Both the position numbers and the translations under genes were made by a program. 64,000 bases of DNA from Roseateles amylovorans (GTDB lineage Bacteria > Pseudomonadota > Gammaproteobacteria > Burkholderiales > Burkholderiaceae_C): positions 3,224,001-3,288,000 of the forward strand of contig NZ_CP104562.2 of assembly GCF_025398155.2 (NCBI RefSeq), written 5' to 3'. Positions 45,101 to 55,581 of the stretch are shown here, in pieces (the stretch's first letter is position 1; every line of letters begins with the position of its first letter). The notes under the pieces were generated by a model. It made no database searches. It had not been told where the DNA came from and saw nothing but the letters and a program-made list of their open reading frames with translations.

Positions 45101-47374
45101 CTGAAGACGCTGCTGCAGGCCGGCCCGCTGGGCGCCGACCTCGGCACCGTGCCCGGCGAGCATGCCAAGCGGCTGAACCATGCGCTCAATGGCAGCGCCG
45201 AACGGCTTCGCGACGACCTGGTGTCCAAGTACCCGACGCTGAGCAACCAGGATCGCACCCGCGCGTTGATGCGTCTGGCGACCCTCGAGCTCTGGGCCGA
45301 GAAGGTGCCGGCGGCCTACGATCCCCAGATCGATCTGAACCAGGGCATCCGGCTGCCACCGGATCAGGTGCAACAGCGCGCCGAGCGTTTGAATACAAAG
45401 ATCGCGGCCGCGCAGCCAGCGACCGCAGCGACCGCAACGACCCCAACAGCAGCAACGACCCCAACAGCAGCAACGACCCCAACAGCAGCAACGACCCCAA
45501 CAGCAGCAGCGACCCCAACAGCAGCAGCGGCACCGTCGGCGGTGCCCATGGATCCGCAGGTGATGGATGCAGAGCTCAAGAAGCTGTCCAAGAAGCCGTT
45601 GATGCCCAAGACCCTGAACGGCTGGTTCGGCCGGGGCAGGTTGGCCGATTCGAAGGCACCGCGCCTGAAGACCGAGGACATGCAGGCCCTGCAGCAGGAG
45701 ATCAAGGTCCTGCGCGGCAAGACAAAGATGGACACGAAGCTCGACGCGCTGCAGAAGCGCTTCGATGAGGCCACGCCCGACGCTCGCCGAGAGATCCTGC
45801 GCGAGGTGATGATCTCGGTCGTCGCCAGCGGTGACATGACCGACTACAGCGATGGCCGCAAGTTCGGCCTCGGCGGCACCTTCGGCTACATGGCCGCCAG
45901 CGTCGATGGCATCGGTGGATTGACGACCGGCCTCACGCCGGTGGTGGACGTCAATGTGGACTATGCCCGCACGGCGGTCTTCAAGGGCGGTGTGGCGTCG
46001 AACACCGGCGTCATCTTCCTCGGCACCGAGAACAAGGTGACGGAGATGCTGGGCGTGGGCCTGCGCGCGGGCGCGCAACTCGGGCCGGTGGGTGTCACCG
46101 GGCAGGCGATGGCGCGGCTGGGCGGCGCCCATCTGATGTCGCAGGGCCTGATGATCCGCACTAACAAACAGGGCACCGAGCATGAGAGCCTGCCCGCCGG
46201 TCCGCCCTATCAGTCCGAGAACTGGAAGCGGATGAGTGAAATGGTCGTCAATTCGGTCTTCGCGATTGCGGACCAGGGCAAAGCCGATCGACCGGCCAAC
46301 GGCGGCCAGATGTGGAAGCAGATGGTGGACCGGGTGGGCGACTACCGGGACATCTCATTCGGATGGAACACCGGTCAATCGCACCAGGTGACGGGCTCGC
46401 TGAGTGCGGACGGCATCGGCGGCGTGAAGCTGGGCAAGGGATTCGGCGCTTCCGGCACGGCCGGCATTGCCCTCAAGACCACATTCATGAACCGCAGCAA
46501 GGCCAAGGACACCGGCGGCGCGATGCAGACGGTGCAGGCCAGCAGCGGCTCACGCACCTCGGTGGGCATGTCGGCCTCGCTGGGCGTCTCTCATCCCACG
46601 CTCAAGAACAACGACCATCCGGATGTGGGCATCTTTGCCCGCCACAAGGTCGGCGTGGAGACGGACCTGGTGATCCAGGCCAAGAACGGCTTTGTGCGCA
46701 TCACCACCCAGGACGGCAAGGTCAAACCCAACATCTCCTACAAGCACCGGGAGTTCGCGGTTCAGGATGACTTCGTCAAGCTGGTGAACAGCCAGCGGCC
46801 CGAGTGGGAATCCAGACTTGGCACCTACCGACCGGACGGCGTGTTGCATGAGGGCAAGGCGATGCTGGATGCCTTCCTGCAGCAGATGGTGGATCTGCCG
46901 GCAGGCAACAACCGCATGTTCATCGAGCGCAAATGCCTGACGCAGGAGTCCGCGGACCTGATCAATGCCTATCTGGAGCGGCTGGCGGTGCTGAAGCGGC
47001 CTGAGGCCTCCGGAGCCCCGCAGGGTCCTGACACCGCGACCCAGATCGCCGAGCTGGAGGGGCAGATTGCGTCGCACGTCAGCCAGGAATCGAGCTGGCA
47101 ACCGTTCCGGCTGTTCGTGAACGAGACCAACCAGCGGACGCGAGAAAGTGGATGGACCACAGGCGAGGTGCGCGCCTCGCCGAACTCGGTGGACGACAAG
47201 AAGGCCGGCCCGACCGGCATGCCGGAGCGCCTGCTGGCGGGCGGCAAGTTCACCTTCGGGTCGCACATCAATGTGGCCCATGGCGGACGTGACCTGATCA
47301 CGATCGATGCGCTGCCGCTGCGCAATCCAAAGGCACCGCCACCGTCGGTGCCCAACACAGCCGCCACGCCTTGA
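42152..47374 (+). CDS. Very large multidomain protein (1740 residues), effector-like
   Basis: N-terminal ~100 residues Pro/Thr/Ala-rich and disordered. Coiled coil at ~100-520 with two low-complexity breaks. A helical domain at ~560-1085, with WLGTGNTRRDNDRFVEEHP and HLMAKRLEMFVTYIDLACK. Then a linker of Thr/Pro/Ala repeats (~1096-1126). Finally a Gly-rich, beta-strand-rich C-terminal domain (~1220-1740: GLGGTFGYMAASVDGIGG, GVGLRAGAQLGPVGVTG, SVGMSASLGVSHP), which could form a beta-barrel. Size, disordered N-terminus and beta-barrel-like end recall AvrE/HopR1-class type III effectors, but I cannot confirm homology. No secretion genes are in the window. ATG 42152 preferred over GTG 42149 from the AGGAG spacing. 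Confidence 0.6.
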   Translation: MRFLGGWNPGASNPAQPVANPPTATTGTTSSAPVQQPQGPLDPRPGRLSGSELARPRSNALNRARGGTPSTVGTPTSSGAPTATATATAAATPSPADLALARAQKGAQDAHAAVPVQAEALSGANAVVHSEEKRLQDIQLRQDHLQHELGQKVITADQAVEKARTERERLASEVLKLETPWAQARTAKDDAAEHLRIAQAALNDALSAAATPPANAATPTPTATGTAATAAAAPPTSSEVERLSAAVVRAEEQLAQHQKTFDETGLTLAKAQYQLTIATDAHGRAQEAAAEARTTVAHLTPQLDQLKRDIRQTRDHITPYVDAARDASVQAALALDAHRALAPLSAEVARLAEAAHPHQVEWENCQAKLDAARQDVQQREHALTPDGTLGRQLSDRQRELSDLEARHAGTAPPSSAPSAAAGGTTAQAHLPAAFRAWREAEQAVKEARAKLAIARQALPALEQALGDATAKKDAAEAPLAVATQRRDQQQAVVTSADEAATKALKARASRQEEAKAAHLEIDRSILAYCNVANPSASSTPAATGPADPGRSLWERAAHAVRRGGEGLTDRGSPVKLDGAILSLAGSAMDGGPTRFRDKPAPSNTVTQATGEKQLKAVDKKVETAAANAARLLMSGRSAEAATAQALPAFGHAVAFADEVTRLFTPSAGATNAATATPAATQLAHGLLQHPHSNAASRPDGHPLRHEEALLIATVLRSVTADPAQAIQVYNQIWNEPADPLAGIPAPTGRQASPMAEGGSVAVSADPAIQRMAHAARRGLASTASGMQALLQLQGLQVPAAPPEQKRLAEQAVEHYTISLRAADALVRLFKLDSGPTALADMSPASIEAGALAAAPADRPINNPAWLGTGNTRRDNDRFVEEHPATLAYQALHFARLNMNRADGAAVAAPDMKPAYVALRNGFTESGQGSDFHLMAKRLEMFVTYIDLACKTPTFGRGFRETMAHPLDAMSHAMRRKVGLDKTPLKTLLQAGPLGADLGTVPGEHAKRLNHALNGSAERLRDDLVSKYPTLSNQDRTRALMRLATLELWAEKVPAAYDPQIDLNQGIRLPPDQVQQRAERLNTKIAAAQPATAATATTPTAATTPTAATTPTAATTPTAAATPTAAAAPSAVPMDPQVMDAELKKLSKKPLMPKTLNGWFGRGRLADSKAPRLKTEDMQALQQEIKVLRGKTKMDTKLDALQKRFDEATPDARREILREVMISVVASGDMTDYSDGRKFGLGGTFGYMAASVDGIGGLTTGLTPVVDVNVDYARTAVFKGGVASNTGVIFLGTENKVTEMLGVGLRAGAQLGPVGVTGQAMARLGGAHLMSQGLMIRTNKQGTEHESLPAGPPYQSENWKRMSEMVVNSVFAIADQGKADRPANGGQMWKQMVDRVGDYRDISFGWNTGQSHQVTGSLSADGIGGVKLGKGFGASGTAGIALKTTFMNRSKAKDTGGAMQTVQASSGSRTSVGMSASLGVSHPTLKNNDHPDVGIFARHKVGVETDLVIQAKNGFVRITTQDGKVKPNISYKHREFAVQDDFVKLVNSQRPEWESRLGTYRPDGVLHEGKAMLDAFLQQMVDLPAGNNRMFIERKCLTQESADLINAYLERLAVLKRPEASGAPQGPDTATQIAELEGQIASHVSQESSWQPFRLFVNETNQRTRESGWTTGEVRASPNSVDDKKAGPTGMPERLLAGGKFTFGSHINVAHGGRDLITIDALPLRNPKAPPPSVPNTAATP
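45437..45526 (+). repeat. Five 18-bp in-frame tandem repeats
   Basis: Four exact ACGACCCCAACAGCAGCA units (Thr-Thr-Pro-Thr-Ala-Ala) and a fifth with a G start, forming the flexible linker before the C-terminal beta-rich domain of the giant protein. Confidence 0.95.
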
Positions 47375-47432
47375 TGCGGGAAGGAGGGCCGTGTCGTTCG
47401 CCGCCAGGATCCGCAGTCCTGCGGACAGGAAC

Positions 47433-47463
47433 CACGGTGGGCGCGACGCTGCGGCCCACCGTG
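47433..47463. terminator. Strong hairpin between convergent genes
   Basis: CACGGTGGGC and GCCCACCGTG form a perfect 10-bp stem with an 11-base loop, between the giant protein gene (plus) and the DUF2789 gene (minus). A smaller stem TCCGCAG/CTGCGGA lies just before it (47410-47425). Likely a shared bidirectional terminator, without a clear U-tract. Confidence 0.55.
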
Positions 47464-47476
47464 TCCTCGACAGTGC

Positions 47477-47707
47477 TCAGTGATGCAGGGCCACGTTGAG
47501 GTGGTCCACCACCACGGCCCAGTCGGCATCCTGCTTGAGCAGCTCCTTCAGCAGCGCGGCTTGCTGCTCGGTCCAGAACGGCGCCTGGGTGATCTTCACA
47601 TCACCGGGCAGGGGATGACGGTCGATGAAGTCGCAGATCTCCTGCTCGGAGGAGGGCAAACCCAGTTGCTCGAACAGCTCGTAGAACTGGTGATGGGTGG
47701 ACTCCAT
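47477..47707 (-). CDS. DUF2789 family protein
   Basis: 76 residues matching the DUF2789 family along its whole length: LFEQLGLPSSEQEICDFI, HPLPGDVKITQAPFW, and QDADWAVVVDHLNVAL. Small acidic cytoplasmic helical protein of unknown function found in many gamma- and beta-proteobacteria. Monocistronic here. Confidence 0.85.
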   Translation of the reverse strand: MESTHHQFYELFEQLGLPSSEQEICDFIDRHPLPGDVKITQAPFWTEQQAALLKELLKQDADWAVVVDHLNVALHH

Positions 47708-47833
47708 GGGGGCTCCTTCTATGGGGGAATGCGCTCAGCTTAGCGGGCGGCCCGCTGCGACGGTGTAGGACCGGCCCGCATTTGATTGCCCGATCAGGCC
47801 GATCGTGCCGATCAGGACGGTCTCGCCCGCGCG

Positions 47834-48790
47834 TCACGAGGCCAGTCGACCCGAATCATTCGCCGGACAAGTCTCCCTGGGCGGCTGCCAACGATCGGTC
47901 GATAGCACCGGCACGCCAGGCAGATCAGCCGGCCCGCCGTCGGTGGACAGGGCGCTGTCCACATGGGCCGGCAACTGCAGGCCTGGCCCCTCGCAAGCCA
48001 CCGCTCGCACCAGTGGTGCATAGGGCGCCTGGACCTGGCCGAAGAGCGTGGCGAAGGGCACATCGGCCGCATCGCGGCCAGTCCCGATCCGCACGAAGCC
48101 CATCGGAATGCCGGTGCCGGACGGGTCGAACAGATACCAGCGCTGCCCGAGGTAGACCTCGACATAGGCATGGAAGTCCGGCGGCTTGGCTGGGTTGGCG
48201 CCGTAATCGGTGCCGGTGACATACCGCGCCGGCATCGAGAGCGCGCGGCACAGCGCGATCATCAAGTGGGCATAGTCCCGGCACACGCCGGTGCGGTCGG
48301 TCAAGGTGTCCATGGCCGAGGTGCGCGGCGTCGATCCGAGCGAGGCATAGGCGATGTGGCCTCGCACCCAGTGCGCCACCGCCTCCGCCCGGCGATAGCC
48401 GCAGGGCAGGTGGCCGAACTCCGCATTGGCCCACGGCACCAGACGGTCCGACTCGCAGTAGCGACTCGGGGCCAGGTAGTGCAGGGCGTCGCTGGGCACG
48501 TGGTCGATGGTGGTCTCTTCGATGCCGGCGGGGTCGTCGATGTGGTGGTCGATGCACACGCTGGCGGTGTAGGTCAGGTGCATCGGCCCCTGCGGCGCGC
48601 GCAGACGCAGCAGCCGGTTGCCGCTGCCGGCGATGGTGTCGGACCGCCAGGGCAGCGCGGGCAGCACGTCGACCTGCTCCTGCAGGACGCGTTGGGCGGC
48701 CGTGCAGGCCGGCTGGATGTTGAACACGAAATCGCCGTAGGGCGAATCGACGTGGTAGTCCAGTTCAAAGTGGAGATCGAGGCGAATCAT
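47834..48790 (-). CDS. Transglutaminase-like (protease-type) family protein
   Basis: 318 residues. An N-terminal ~130-residue beta-rich bacterial transglutaminase N-terminal domain, then the catalytic part with Cys in RTGVCRDYAHL, His in DFHAYVEVYL and Asp in YLFDPSG. These proteins act as cysteine proteases or amidases and often accompany ATP-grasp/alpha-E genes, which are not seen here. Its start overlaps the 3' end of the zinc-peptidase gene by 26 bases, indicating one transcript. No signal peptide. Not related in layout to the MerR-like transglutaminase at 2718. Confidence 0.88.
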   Translation of the reverse strand: MIRLDLHFELDYHVDSPYGDFVFNIQPACTAAQRVLQEQVDVLPALPWRSDTIAGSGNRLLRLRAPQGPMHLTYTASVCIDHHIDDPAGIEETTIDHVPSDALHYLAPSRYCESDRLVPWANAEFGHLPCGYRRAEAVAHWVRGHIAYASLGSTPRTSAMDTLTDRTGVCRDYAHLMIALCRALSMPARYVTGTDYGANPAKPPDFHAYVEVYLGQRWYLFDPSGTGIPMGFVRIGTGRDAADVPFATLFGQVQAPYAPLVRAVACEGPGLQLPAHVDSALSTDGGPADLPGVPVLSTDRWQPPRETCPANDSGRLAS

Positions 48791-49886
48791 GGGAACTGCT
48801 CTGTTCGACAACGCAATGGATGAAGTGCAACTTGGCAACGACGCCCCGCTGCAGGACGAAGGGATAGAAATCGGGCTGGCCCATGGCGCGGGACATCTCG
48901 TTCATCGCGCTGGTCACGGCGATCCAGTCATGGAGCAGCCGCAGGAAGGCATGGCCGTTGGCATGGCCGGGCGCCCACAGGTCGGAGGTCCGGAAGGGCT
49001 CCGGGCGGGAGGCTTCGGCCGGTCCGGGCAGGCCGAAGCTGGCCGCGGTGTCGATGGTGTCGCGCAGATGGAGGTAGTGGGCCCAAGTCTCGGCCCAATC
49101 TTCCCAGGGATGGGCACTGGCGTACGACGAAATGAATTGACGAGGCCAGTCGGGCGGTGAGCCGGTGTGGTGGTGCCGGCGCAGGGCCTCGCCATAGGGC
49201 CGGCGTTCATCGCCGAAGAGCACCCGGTACGGCGCCAGCCAGTGGGTATGGGCAACCAGCCGATCCCAGTAGTAGTGACCGATCTCATGCCGGAAATGCC
49301 CCAGCAGGGTGCGATAGGGCTCCCGCATCAACTGGCGGGCGGCCTCGCGCTTGGCGTCATCCGCCTCCTCGATGTTGATGGTGATGATGCCGGCGGTGTG
49401 CCCCGTCATGACCCGGGGCTGGCCGGGCAGGGTGCGCAGGAAGTCGTAGGCCAGGCCATGGACCGGATCCACCGAGCGTGGCGTGACCGGCAAGCCCAGG
49501 CCCAGCAGTTGGGACACCAGGCGCCGCTTGGCCCGTTCCAGTCGGCCCCACAGTTCGGCATTGCCGGGGTCGGACAGGTCGGGCACCGTGCGGTTCAGCG
49601 CGCAGGCGATGCAATACCGGGTGCCGGGTCGGTCGTCCAGCGGCACCAGCCAGTTGCAGCCGGCAGCGGTGTTGAAGTTGGCGCAACGGGTGAACACGCC
49701 CGGCACTTCCGGCAAGCCGGGGCGGCCCGCCACCCGCCAGGTGCCCGGCGCCGGCCCCGCCTGCAAGGCATGCAGCATCAGATCGGACGGCAGGAAGCCC
49801 AGCGGTGCGGCACAGGCCAGACATTCGCTGTTTCGGAAGTAGAGGCGGTGGCCGCAGGTGCACCGGTAGACGCGGGGGGAAGCCAT
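48765..49886 (-). CDS. Putative zinc-binding metallopeptidase with N-terminal zinc ribbon
   Basis: 373 residues. N-terminal zinc-ribbon-like cysteines (CTCG, CLAC; then RCAN, GCNW and CIAC), then the metallopeptidase motif HEIGHYYWD (HExxH) at about residue 200, with a downstream Glu in EDWAETWAHYLH as probable third ligand. It matches the zincin-like family annotated as putative zinc-binding peptidase (formerly DUF2248 type). Co-transcribed with the transglutaminase-like protein. The substrate is unknown. Confidence 0.82.
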   Translation of the reverse strand: MASPRVYRCTCGHRLYFRNSECLACAAPLGFLPSDLMLHALQAGPAPGTWRVAGRPGLPEVPGVFTRCANFNTAAGCNWLVPLDDRPGTRYCIACALNRTVPDLSDPGNAELWGRLERAKRRLVSQLLGLGLPVTPRSVDPVHGLAYDFLRTLPGQPRVMTGHTAGIITINIEEADDAKREAARQLMREPYRTLLGHFRHEIGHYYWDRLVAHTHWLAPYRVLFGDERRPYGEALRRHHHTGSPPDWPRQFISSYASAHPWEDWAETWAHYLHLRDTIDTAASFGLPGPAEASRPEPFRTSDLWAPGHANGHAFLRLLHDWIAVTSAMNEMSRAMGQPDFYPFVLQRGVVAKLHFIHCVVEQSSSHDSPRSPL

Positions 49887-50246
49887 GGTCCGTCTCCCAG
49901 GGCAAGGGCCGGGCCTGCCCTGCGGATCGGCAGAGCCGACCGCAGCGGGAACTTGGCATCAGCACCGATCCGAGGACCTGCTCGGCTGCGACGGTGACGC
50001 CTGCTGGGCCGAAACCGGCCGAGCCATGATGCGCTGGGCTGAGTTACTTCCGAGCTGGCACAGGAGCCGCATGTCTGTTCGACGTTTCGGGGGCATCGAG
50101 GTGCGACGCGAGTGAATGCATGACCAAAGTCGCCAGATGGCCCGCAGTGCGCGATGTAGAGTCGCTTATCGCCCAGAGTAGCGTCGGGTGCCATCAAGCG
50201 CGCGCACGCCTGTTTCCCTCCGATCCCTCACCTGCCAGGATCAAGA
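49887..50246. other. Intergenic region, divergent
   Basis: 360 bases between the metallopeptidase (minus) and the HEMTH protein (plus). Base composition falls towards the right, where the lower-GC pair begins. No promoter, repeat or RNA gene was recognised. Confidence 0.45.
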
Positions 50247-50960
50247 ATGCCCCATTTTGTGATTCCCGGACCGATCGGCTTGGATTCGTACAGAAGCTCG
50301 CGGGCGACGCATGATGGTGCGACAGCGTCTGCCAGACCAGCTGGCCTGCAAGTTAAAGATTGGGCAACGCATCTGCATGCAACCGTCGGTCCGCTCAACA
50401 TTGCGAACCTGCCAGCCACTCTTCCGGCCTTGACCCGCCTGACTCCCGTCGGTGAAAAGCGGCCGCTGTCAGTGGGTGAAATCGAGATATGCAGGAAAGT
50501 CTTTCAGGCGGCCGTTGATTACGACAAGGTGTGGATTCATTGCCATGAGTTCCTGCCCTTTGATCTTCAGGACGACGACACTGCGATGACGCCCAACGGG
50601 GAGATCTATTTCAACTACAAAAATTTCAAGGAAGACTTTTCAAAGAGCACGGCAGGAGATCAATGGTGGTTCGTGCACGAAATGACTCATGTATGGCAAC
50701 ACCAACTGGGCTACTGGGTCATGATGCGTGGCGCAATCAGAATTGGGCTCAGCTATAAGTATGAGCTCAAGAAGGGAAAAACTCTGGGGGATTTCAATAT
50801 GGAAGCCCAGGGCAATCTCATCGCGGACTACTTCGTACTCAAGCATCTGGGAAAGCCCAATGCGATGGCCAACGGCAACCACCAGAACGACCTCGCCCTT
50901 TTCGAAGAGGTCTTGAGCGACTTTCTGAAGGATCCCTCTGATCATGCCAACCTTCCGTGA
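50247..50960 (+). CDS. Putative zinc-dependent hydrolase with HEMTH motif, accessory
   Basis: 237 residues. VHEMTHVWQHQLGYWVMMRG at ~148-167 contains the HExxH zinc site of metalloproteases; a later NMEAQGNLIADYF gives a candidate third Glu. This HEMTHVWQ pattern is known from proteins annotated as Vgr-related or type VI-associated, so a toxin or effector role is conceivable. The N-terminus is short and polar without a signal peptide. Codon use is more AT-rich than in the flanking genes. It overlaps the small exported protein gene by 17 bases. Function not certain. Confidence 0.65.
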   Translation: MPHFVIPGPIGLDSYRSSRATHDGATASARPAGLQVKDWATHLHATVGPLNIANLPATLPALTRLTPVGEKRPLSVGEIEICRKVFQAAVDYDKVWIHCHEFLPFDLQDDDTAMTPNGEIYFNYKNFKEDFSKSTAGDQWWFVHEMTHVWQHQLGYWVMMRGAIRIGLSYKYELKKGKTLGDFNMEAQGNLIADYFVLKHLGKPNAMANGNHQNDLALFEEVLSDFLKDPSDHANLP

Positions 50961-51435
50961 TGTTGTGATCCTGGCGAGTGTGTCGATTGCCGCGCTGCCG
51001 GTCTGGTCGACCTCCCGGCGCGCAGAAGCAGAAGTTCGAGTCCAGGATGGAACGCCCTGCTTCGCCATTTCGGCAAAGGAGTGGAAGCGGGACCCCAAGC
51101 AGCGAATTCGATCTATCGAGGTCGTTCCAGCGTCATCCCCACTTCAACAGGTATGGTTGATCCAGGCCAATTCACCGACTGGGCTGCCTGTCGCAACGGA
51201 CACATGCGTCGTATACGGCCGACCGCTTGAGGGCGCAACGGCAGAACCCGCCAGTGCTTTGAGGTCAGGCCAGCTCTATCTCGTTTCCATGACTGTCAGC
51301 CCCTCAGACCCCAGCGATCCGACATTTGGCTACGCCGCGAGTTTCTGCTTGCAGGGTGAGGGAAATCAGCGGCGCGTTGTACCTTTGGCTGCGGCCAATA
51401 AGTCAGCGGAAGTTGGCTGCAAGTCATCAGACTGA
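50944..51435 (+). CDS. Small exported protein, candidate immunity or partner protein
   Basis: 163 residues with a signal-peptide-like N-terminus (FRDVVILASVSIAALPVW, then a polar region ending in Ala) and four cysteines in the mature part (CFAI, TCVVYG, FCLQ, GCKSS) that could pair as periplasmic disulfides. I do not recognise the family. It overlaps the upstream HEMTH gene, shares its lower GC, and is followed by a non-coding stretch. A two-gene unit of a hydrolase and a small periplasmic protein is the usual form of secreted-effector/immunity pairs, but this is inference. Confidence 0.6.
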   Translation: MPTFRDVVILASVSIAALPVWSTSRRAEAEVRVQDGTPCFAISAKEWKRDPKQRIRSIEVVPASSPLQQVWLIQANSPTGLPVATDTCVVYGRPLEGATAEPASALRSGQLYLVSMTVSPSDPSDPTFGYAASFCLQGEGNQRRVVPLAAANKSAEVGCKSSD

Positions 51436-51639
51436 CTTCGGCGGTCACCCTATCGGGGGGGGGCCGCGATTGAGGCGAATCGCAAGGTTGCTGTCCTGGC
51501 ATGGGCCAGGGAGGGCGACGCGGCTCGCAGCGTCAATCTGTAAGACCTGACAAGACATCAGGCGTCCGTCGGGCGCAAGATGCACGCGGACGCCACTCGT
51601 TCACCGCTCGAAGAAGCGGATCGTTGAGGGAGAACCGAG

Positions 51640-53313
51640 ATGCAGGCTGCGGACGCGACATTGACTTCACCCGGGCCCGACCTGACGGCGTCCGGTTTCA
51701 TGAGCCTGGTCCTGACGGTGCTGTGGCACCCGGATGTCCGCCAGATCGGCCATCAGGCCTTCTGGCCGGCGGACGCAGTCGACTGGCGCCTGCAGCGCTT
51801 CGAGCCGGCGTTCTGCGCGCCGGGCTCGGTCAGCGGTTCGCCGCTGGGCCTGCAGGTGATCAGTCGCCAGGGGCTGCGGCTGCGGCGCCATGACGATGGC
51901 GCCGTCACCCTGTTCAGCGCCCAGCAGCGCATGCGCATCGAGGTGGATGGCGTGCCGATGGGCGGCATCGAGGGCCGAGACGGCATCGGCGTCCCTTCCG
52001 AGCCGGGTTCCTCGCTGCTGCCCGACGACACAGCCGGCGCGCGGCTTCGTCTGACGGCGGATCGGCTGGCCCGTGGCACGGTCCTGGGCCTGGGCGGCAC
52101 GGTGCTGCTGTGCCTGCATCGCTCGGACCGGCTGCCGCGCCGGGAGGCGCCCTCCGGCCTGGTGGGCGTGAGCAGCGGCATGATCCGCGTGCGGGAGCAG
52201 ATCCGTCAGGTGGCGCCGACGCGCCTGCCCGTGCTGCTGCTGGCGGAGAGCGGCAGCGGCAAGGAACTGGCGGCGAATGCGATCCATGGCCTGAGTCCGG
52301 CCGGCGGCGGGCCGTTTGTCGCCATCAACATGGCCACGCTGGGCGAGCACACGGCGGCGACCGAGCTGTTCGGCGCCAGTCGCGGCGCCTATACCGGGGC
52401 GCAGACGGCGCGACGTGGCCTGTTCGCGGCGGCGGGCGAGGGCAGCCTGTTCCTGGATGAAGTGGGCGACACGCCGCCGTCGGTGCAGCCGATGCTGCTG
52501 CGGGTGCTGGATGCCGGCGAGTACCGGCCGCTGGGCGCGATCCACATCGAGCGCTCGCGCGCACGGATCATCGCGGCGACCGACCGCGCCTTGGGCAGCG
52601 GCGAATTCAACCAGCCGCTGCTGCGGCGTCTGGAGGCCTACACCTTGCGGATTCCGCCGCTGCGGGAACGTCGGGAAGATCTGGGCGTGCTGCTGATGCA
52701 TCTCCTGCCGGAGCCGCAGGCGGCGATCGCGAGCCGGTTGGGATGGTCCTTCCTCACCACCGCCTTCATCTGCGACTGGCCAGGCAATGTCCGTCAGATG
52801 GGGCAGGTCTTGCGACGCGCCGCCATGCAGGTGGCGGCAGGGGAGGCGGTGGATCTGAGCTTTGCGATGGCGCCCGGGTCGCCCGGGGCGGCGACGACGT
52901 CGCGGCAGGGCGTGCCGGCCGGCGTGCGGGACGCCTTGACCGCCATGGAAACGGACGCGGCTGATCGCGCCCCGACGACCACAGGGTCGAGCGAAGCGGC
53001 CGCCGATCGCGCGCGCATCCCGCCGGCGGCACTGTCCGAGGACCAGGTGGTGGCCGCGTTGGATCGGCATGGCTGGTGTGTCCAACGCGCGGCGCGTGCG
53101 TTGTGCATCTCCCGTCCGAGCCTGTACGCCCTGATCCAGCGCAGCAGCGCCATTCGCGATGCCACCGAGGTGCCGGAGCCGGAGTTGCGTGCGGCGTACT
53201 CGCAGGGCGTGGGTCAGGCGAAGCCGTTGGAGGCGTGCGCCACGGCGTTGAAGGTGCCCAAGCAAGGGCTGCGGCGGCGGTTGCGGTCGCTGGGGCTGTT
53301 GCAGGGGGTGTGA
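51640..53313 (+). CDS. Sigma-54-interacting transcriptional regulator (FHA-like N-terminus, Fis-type HTH)
   Basis: 557 residues. The N-terminal ~175 residues look FHA-like (LQVISRQGLRLRRHDDGAV). The AAA+ domain (~180-400) has Walker A LLAESGSGKE, the sigma-54 contact loop GAYTGA (consensus GAFTGA), Walker B SLFLDEVGD, and a sensor region RLEAYTLRIPPLRERREDLG. The C-terminus has a Fis-type HTH (AARALCISRPSLYALI) plus a short extra helical region resembling a second HTH. It should activate sigma-54 promoters in response to phosphoprotein binding, which fits the Ser/Thr kinase at 57418. The regulon is unknown; R-body or effector genes nearby are candidates. Confidence 0.82.
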   Translation: MQAADATLTSPGPDLTASGFMSLVLTVLWHPDVRQIGHQAFWPADAVDWRLQRFEPAFCAPGSVSGSPLGLQVISRQGLRLRRHDDGAVTLFSAQQRMRIEVDGVPMGGIEGRDGIGVPSEPGSSLLPDDTAGARLRLTADRLARGTVLGLGGTVLLCLHRSDRLPRREAPSGLVGVSSGMIRVREQIRQVAPTRLPVLLLAESGSGKELAANAIHGLSPAGGGPFVAINMATLGEHTAATELFGASRGAYTGAQTARRGLFAAAGEGSLFLDEVGDTPPSVQPMLLRVLDAGEYRPLGAIHIERSRARIIAATDRALGSGEFNQPLLRRLEAYTLRIPPLRERREDLGVLLMHLLPEPQAAIASRLGWSFLTTAFICDWPGNVRQMGQVLRRAAMQVAAGEAVDLSFAMAPGSPGAATTSRQGVPAGVRDALTAMETDAADRAPTTTGSSEAAADRARIPPAALSEDQVVAALDRHGWCVQRAARALCISRPSLYALIQRSSAIRDATEVPEPELRAAYSQGVGQAKPLEACATALKVPKQGLRRRLRSLGLLQGV

Positions 53314-53334
53314 GGCGGGGCAGATCCGAGGCGA

Positions 53335-55305
<1,971 letters not shown>

Positions 55306-55581
55306 GGTTCACTTTCTCGACCATTTCGATGCGCGGTTGGACGACCGCCTGGACTGCACGGATCGATGGCCCTCCCAGGCCGTCAATCCCCGGCACGCCA
55401 AACCTCCCTTCGACGCGCCCGCAATCGGTATCAGCCAGTTTATGCGAGCACACGCCGCCGCGACAGCTCGTTTTGAGGCCGTCTACGTCACGGTTCTGGG
55501 TGGCCTCGTGGCCTCGTGGCCTCGGAAGCGGGCCGTTGACTTGAACACGGCCCGCGGGATCGACTCGCCTGCCATGCGGCC

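Noticed and set aside
45437..45526. CRISPR-like array
   Set aside because: 18-bp units without spacers, in frame, encoding a Thr/Pro/Ala linker.
42380..46183. 1267-codon open frame on the minus strand
   Set aside because: Antisense shadow of the giant effector-like gene; Cys/Arg-rich low-complexity translation over the repeat array.
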